This document shows, piece after piece, positions 5,342 to 7,693 of a DNA stretch of 7,693 bases. The stretch is taken from contig JAIRTK010000392.1 in assembly GCA_031254955.1 (NCBI GenBank), forward strand, positions 1 to 7,693. The letters run 5' to 3'. The notes beneath the pieces are model-generated. The model did no database searches. It was not told the DNA's origin and was given only the letters and a program-made list of their open reading frames with translations. A program made the translations under genes and the position numbers. Numbering within the stretch: the first letter of the stretch is position 1; every line of letters begins with the position of its first letter. The DNA comes from Opitutaceae bacterium (GTDB taxonomy: Bacteria; Verrucomicrobiota; Verrucomicrobiia; Opitutales; Opitutaceae).

Positions 5342-6001
5342 TCATCGCTCCGCCCCATCGGCTCCGCCGATGATGGTGATGTCGGCGAAGGAAAAGATGC
5401 CGCAGTCGCCGACGGCCTTGATGGCGCCGGCGCCGGTGATTTGCAGGGTGTCGAGGGAGGCGATGCCGCTGCCGGCCACCCAGTCGCCGGTGAAGAAGAG
5501 GGCCGTGCCGACGCCGCCGGTGGCGGTGAGGGCGTTGGCGGCGGTGGAGGTGACGTCGAGGGCGCCGCCGTAGAGGCACAGGCCGTTGCCGCCGCCGCAG
5601 CCGGGGGCGAGGGCGCTGCCGCCGGTGGCGTTGCGCGCGCCGCCGACGTTGCCGGTGATGGTGACGGTGCCGCCGCTCACGGCGAGGTTGCCGGTGACGT
5701 TGCCGGTCACGTCCACGGTGCCTCCGGTGACGGTGAGGCTGCCGCCGATGCCGCCGGTGATGTTCGTCACGCCACCGCCGTTGACGAGCAAGCCGGCCTG
5801 GCTGGTGATGCCGCCGGTGATGTTCGCCACGCCGCTGATGTTGACGGTGGCGACGGCGGCGGAGTTGCCCGTCCTGAACGCGATGCCGCCGGTGATCTTG
5901 GTGACGCCGGTGTTGTGGTGGATGCTGCGGGTGGAACCGCCGCCGGCGGTGCGCGCCGGCGACACCGGCACGGGCGCCGGCGAGGCGGGATGTTTTTCCA
6001 T
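5342..6001 (-). CDS. Repetitive beta-helix/adhesin-like protein, probably a fragment
   Basis: The frame encodes 219 residues from ATG 6001, or 224 from GTG 6016. It is rich in Gly, Thr, Val, Ile and Asn, with repeated VTNITGGI-type strands: KITGGI, ANITGGI, TNITGGI, then TVTGGTVDVTGNV and TVTITGNVGG. Such turns are typical of right-handed beta-helix passenger domains of autotransporter-like surface proteins. At DNA level GATGCCGCCGGTGAT (plus strand) recurs at 5747, 5807 and 5882. There is no signal peptide: the N-terminus is Pro/Ala-rich (MEKHPASPAPVPVSPAR). There is no C-terminal beta-barrel or anchoring motif, and the end (ITIIGGADGAER) is abrupt. It is therefore probably a piece of a larger surface protein left in the island. 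It is divergent from the XRE gene. Function is not assignable beyond fold type. Confidence 0.55.
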   Translation of the reverse strand: MEKHPASPAPVPVSPARTAGGGSTRSIHHNTGVTKITGGIAFRTGNSAAVATVNISGVANITGGITSQAGLLVNGGGVTNITGGIGGSLTVTGGTVDVTGNVTGNLAVSGGTVTITGNVGGARNATGGSALAPGCGGGNGLCLYGGALDVTSTAANALTATGGVGTALFFTGDWVAGSGIASLDTLQITGAGAIKAVGDCGIFSFADITIIGGADGAER

Positions 6002-6016
6002 TCCAGCGATACTCAC

Positions 6017-6074
6017 AAGTGAAAATTATCCTATTTTCGGATTTTTAAAGCAACCGGATACACTGTGCGCCCTT
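6017..6074. promoter_or_regulatory. AT-rich spacer between divergent genes, likely promoter region
   Basis: This is the only distinctly AT-rich stretch in the window (runs such as AAAATTATCCTATTTT and ATTTTTAAAG at about 6022-6050). It lies between the adhesin-like fragment (minus) and the XRE gene (plus), so it probably holds their promoters. I cannot fix -35/-10 pairs with confidence, and see no clear operator palindrome for the neighbouring regulator. Confidence 0.35.
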
Positions 6075-6347
6075 GTGACGAAATTTCCCCGCAAATCCTT
6101 GTTCTGCGACGAGCACGAGTTGCTGCGGCAGACGCTGCGCGAGGAGCGGCGGGCGCGGGGGCTGACGCAGGCGGAGGTGGCGGCGGGGTGCGGCTGGCCG
6201 CAGTCGGTAATCGCAAAAATCGAGCAGGGCGAGCGGCGGATTGACGTGGTGGAACTCGTCTGGCTCGCCGCCGCGATGGGCGCGCATCCGGGACGGCTGT
6301 TCGGCAAATTCACGGCGAAAGTGGCGGCGCGCGCCGCAAAATCATAA
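6075..6347 (+). CDS. Small XRE-family helix-turn-helix transcriptional regulator
   Basis: This 90-residue DNA-binding protein consists almost entirely of a Cro/CI-type HTH: LRQTLREERRARGLTQAEVA (17-36), turn and recognition helix AAGCGWPQSVIAKIEQGERR (36-55), then IDVVELVWLAAAMG (56-69). GLTQ, S44-x-I46-A-K-I-E-x-G52-E-R-R is classical for the family. The GTG start at 6075 follows the AT-rich spacer. No ATG is available in frame nearby, and the frame further upstream is only antisense to the adhesin fragment. The last 7 residues (from about 84) and the TAA are encoded inside the duplicated ABC 3' segment, read in another frame, so the native C-terminus may have been cut and re-ended there. 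Such solo HTH proteins occur in mobile islands and toxin-antitoxin loci, but no toxin partner is adjacent. Confidence 0.8.
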   Translation: MTKFPRKSLFCDEHELLRQTLREERRARGLTQAEVAAGCGWPQSVIAKIEQGERRIDVVELVWLAAAMGAHPGRLFGKFTAKVAARAAKS

Positions 6348-6562
6348 CCTTCATCCCGCGGCCCGGACGGTTTCCCGAACGCTGGGCCTCCGCCCACGGC
6401 GCCGCCCAGCGGGACGACGAAGGCCGCGTCACGCTCACCGCGCCCGCCGACGCGGTCGTGAGCGTCTCGCAGGAAATCCTCTCCGCCGGCCCCGTCGTGG
6501 ACATCACCATCGAGGACGTTCCGCTGGAGGACATCATCGCCGAACTGTTCAACTCGCGGTGA
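6326..6562 (+). pseudogene. Second copy of the 3' end of the ABC ATPase gene
   Basis: This segment matches 4610-4846 base for base over 237 bp with no gaps and 5 substitutions (all transitions), ending at the same TGA. Reading the ABC frame it would encode the last 78 residues (from G247) with three amino-acid changes (Cys to Arg, Val to Ala, Ser to Pro) and two silent changes. It has no start codon context or nucleotide-binding domain, so it is a gene fragment. It ends 5 bp before the stop codon of the convergent DUF218 gene. It forms a direct repeat with the ABC gene end, bracketing 4847-6325. Confidence 0.95.
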
Positions 6563-6567
6563 GCGCC

Positions 6568-7209
6568 CTATTTTCTCTCGTATTGACGAAACCAATACAA
6601 CAAGCATGCCGGAGCCTCGCGCGCGATTGAATACAAGTCGCGCGCCTCAAAAAATTCCGCGTGCGCCGCGCACACCTCCCCGAAACCCGATCTTCGCAGC
6701 GCCAGCCGCGCGCGGGGCAGGTGAAAATATTGCGACACCACGAACACGCTCCTAAACCCGCGCCCGCGGGCGATGCGCGCAAGATTTTGCGCGCTCGCAA
6801 ACGTGGTCGCACCCGCGCCATCCATGATGACGCTCTCCGACAGCACACCCTGCGCCACAAGCCAGTCGCGCATCACCACAGCCTCATCGAATCCCTCTAT
6901 TCCGGTGCCGCCGCTCACGACAATGAAGGGAAATTTTCCCAGCCGGTATAATTCCAATGTTTTCGCCAACCGGGCCTGCAAGCGCGCGGACGGTGTGCCA
7001 TCAGGCGCCACCTTGCTGCCCAGCACGAGCGCAACATCCGCGCAGCCGTCCCTGTCTCGCAACCCCGCTCCGGCGATAACCGCGCACGCAAGCACAAAGG
7101 CCGCGCCAGCCGCCATCCCGCCGACCGCGATATGCTTGAAATTTTTCCACAGCCTTGACCGGTATCGCGGCGACTGTGACGGCATGACAACCGGTGTTGT
7201 GTTTCCCAT
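6568..7209 (-). CDS. DUF218/ElyC-SanA-YdcF-like membrane-anchored protein
   Basis: This 213-residue protein has a basic N-terminus (SPRYRSRLWKNFKH), one hydrophobic segment (about 27-50) and a DUF218 domain facing the periplasm. The domain shows ADVALVLGSKVAPDG (57-71), ARLQARLAKTLELYRLGKFP (75-94), IVVSGG (96-101), GFDEAVVMRDWLVAQGV, then GATTFASAQNLARI and VVSQYFHLPRARLALRRSG. These match the SanA/ElyC/YdcF family, whose members are linked to envelope integrity, vancomycin sensitivity and peptidoglycan or lipid-carrier metabolism. The biochemical reaction is unsettled. The length is close to SanA (about 240). The ATG at 7209-7207 is preceded by a GGGAGGGGG stretch (7229-7221) inside the end of crcB, and only 7 bp separate the two genes, so they form an operon. 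Confidence 0.85.
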   Translation of the reverse strand: MGNTTPVVMPSQSPRYRSRLWKNFKHIAVGGMAAGAAFVLACAVIAGAGLRDRDGCADVALVLGSKVAPDGTPSARLQARLAKTLELYRLGKFPFIVVSGGTGIEGFDEAVVMRDWLVAQGVLSESVIMDGAGATTFASAQNLARIARGRGFRSVFVVSQYFHLPRARLALRRSGFGEVCAAHAEFFEARDLYSIAREAPACLLYWFRQYERK

Positions 7210-7216
7210 GATCGTT

Positions 7217-7615
7217 TTATCCCCCTCCCGCCGGATTCACCGCCACCGCCGCCGCGTGGCCGAGCCAGACGGCGGCCAAGCACACCGCCAGCGACGCGCC
7301 GGCGTAGCCGCCGGCGGACAGCCAGCGCCCGGCCTGCGCGAGTTCCAAGGTTTGCAGGCTGAACGCCGAGAAGGTCGTGAACCCGCCGAGCACGCCGGCC
7401 ATGAACCCCTGCCGCCCAGGCGCGCCCACCGGCCAGCGTCCGCCCGGCGCGGTGAGCGCGACGAAAAAGCCGATGACGAAACAGCCTGTCGCATTCACCA
7501 GCAGCGTGCCCCAGGGAAACGCCGCGCCCGTCCAGCGGTCCACCGCGCCCGCCAGCGCGAAACGCGCCATGCTGCCGAGCGCCCCGCCCAGTCCGATGCA
7601 CAGATAAATCATCAT
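7217..7615 (-). CDS. crcB: Fluoride channel CrcB/Fluc
   Basis: This 132-residue four-helix inner-membrane protein forms an antiparallel dimer that exports fluoride. Signatures are GLGGALGSMARF (8-19), WGTLLVNATGCFVIGF (35-50, with conserved N41) and GFMAGVLGGFTTFSAFSLQT (70-89, with the Phe-box residues F82 and F85 and the TTFS motif of the central Na+ site). The length is typical (120-130). The ATG at 7615 is chosen over the longer frame from 7657 because AAGGGGAG (7628-7621) lies 5 nt upstream and the family starts here. The adjacent ATG at 7612 is equally possible. It is the first gene of a two-gene unit with the DUF218 gene. No fluoride riboswitch is recognisable in the upstream bases visible. 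Confidence 0.93.
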   Translation of the reverse strand: MMIYLCIGLGGALGSMARFALAGAVDRWTGAAFPWGTLLVNATGCFVIGFFVALTAPGGRWPVGAPGRQGFMAGVLGGFTTFSAFSLQTLELAQAGRWLSAGGYAGASLAVCLAAVWLGHAAAVAVNPAGGG

Positions 7616-7620
7616 GCCGG

Positions 7621-7628
7621 CTCCCCTT
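7621..7628 (-). promoter_or_regulatory. Shine-Dalgarno sequence of crcB
   Basis: AAGGGGAG on the minus strand, 5 nt before ATG 7615. This is the clearest ribosome-binding site in the window, and it decides the crcB start. Confidence 0.7.
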
Positions 7629-7670
7629 ACGCACCCTTCGCCCCCGGAGCAACACAAAGCCGTCGCCCCT

Positions 7671-7693
7671 CGTTCTCGTTCTCTTGCGCGTTC
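7671..7693. repeat. GTTCTC-type repeat arm, cut by window edge
   Basis: CGTTCTCGTTCTCTTG followed by CGCGTTC closely matches the pyrimidine arm at 1465-1487 (CGTTCTCGTTCTCTTG then CTCGTTC). It is in the same orientation and is probably the left arm of another inverted repeat continuing beyond the window. Confidence 0.75.

Noticed and set aside
5285..6022. Plus-strand Ala/Gly/Asp-rich frame opposite the adhesin fragment
   Set aside because: It is a composition-driven shadow. The minus-strand frame has structured beta-helix repeats and sensible residue patterns.
6075..6562. Toxin-antitoxin module formed by the XRE gene and the following frame
   Set aside because: The following frame is the duplicated ABC tail, not a toxin. 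No other small gene is coupled to the regulator.
7616..7693. Fluoride riboswitch upstream of crcB
   Set aside because: The visible 78 bases lack the conserved CUGAUG-type core and pseudoknot arrangement. The region is short and ends in the GTTCTC repeat.

Overview
The window is GC-rich bacterial chromosome with strong G/C preference at third codon positions. Its gene content is Gram-negative-like, and it carries many intergenic simple-sequence and REP-like palindromes. This is compatible with Opitutaceae-type Verrucomicrobia (insect-gut Opitutales), but that placement is an impression. No rRNA, tRNA or lineage marker is present to prove it.

Left edge (1-823, minus strand): decayed remains of a mobile element. 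The first is the C-terminal tail of what looks like a conjugative relaxase/helicase (SF1 motif VI region), cut by an in-frame TGA. It overlaps by ATGA a small second reading frame that is also cut by an in-frame TGA and runs off the window.

Centre (822-4846, plus strand): four housekeeping-type genes. They encode a glyoxalase-II-like metallo-beta-lactamase-fold hydrolase, RibD (riboflavin synthesis), RdgB/HAM1 (non-canonical purine NTP pyrophosphatase, overlapping ribD by 26 bp) and a COG4586-like ABC ATPase. Two gaps between these genes hold long inverted repeats whose left arm is pyrimidine-rich and right arm purine-rich: hexamers at 1460-1576 and heptamers in a 212-nt palindrome at 3601-3812. 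rdgB itself carries an in-frame insertion of about 60 residues made of tandem repeats (18-mers and heptamers).

Accessory island (4847-6562): about 0.5 kb of REP-like hairpins, a minus-strand beta-helix/adhesin-like fragment without a signal peptide, a small XRE-type regulator, and a 237-bp second copy of the 3' end of the ABC ATPase gene (5 differences, no gaps). The island therefore sits between direct repeats of the ABC gene end, and the permease genes expected after such an ATPase are absent.

Right edge (6568-7693, minus strand): a two-gene unit, crcB/fluC (fluoride channel) followed 7 bp later by a SanA/ElyC/YdcF-like DUF218 membrane protein. Another GTTCTC-type arm starts at the window end.

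The most interesting material is not a classical gene system. It is the repeat biology: long purine/pyrimidine hairpins, a repeat-filled but open rdgB, a REP pair with a compensatory base-pair change, and an island bounded by a duplicated gene 3' end.
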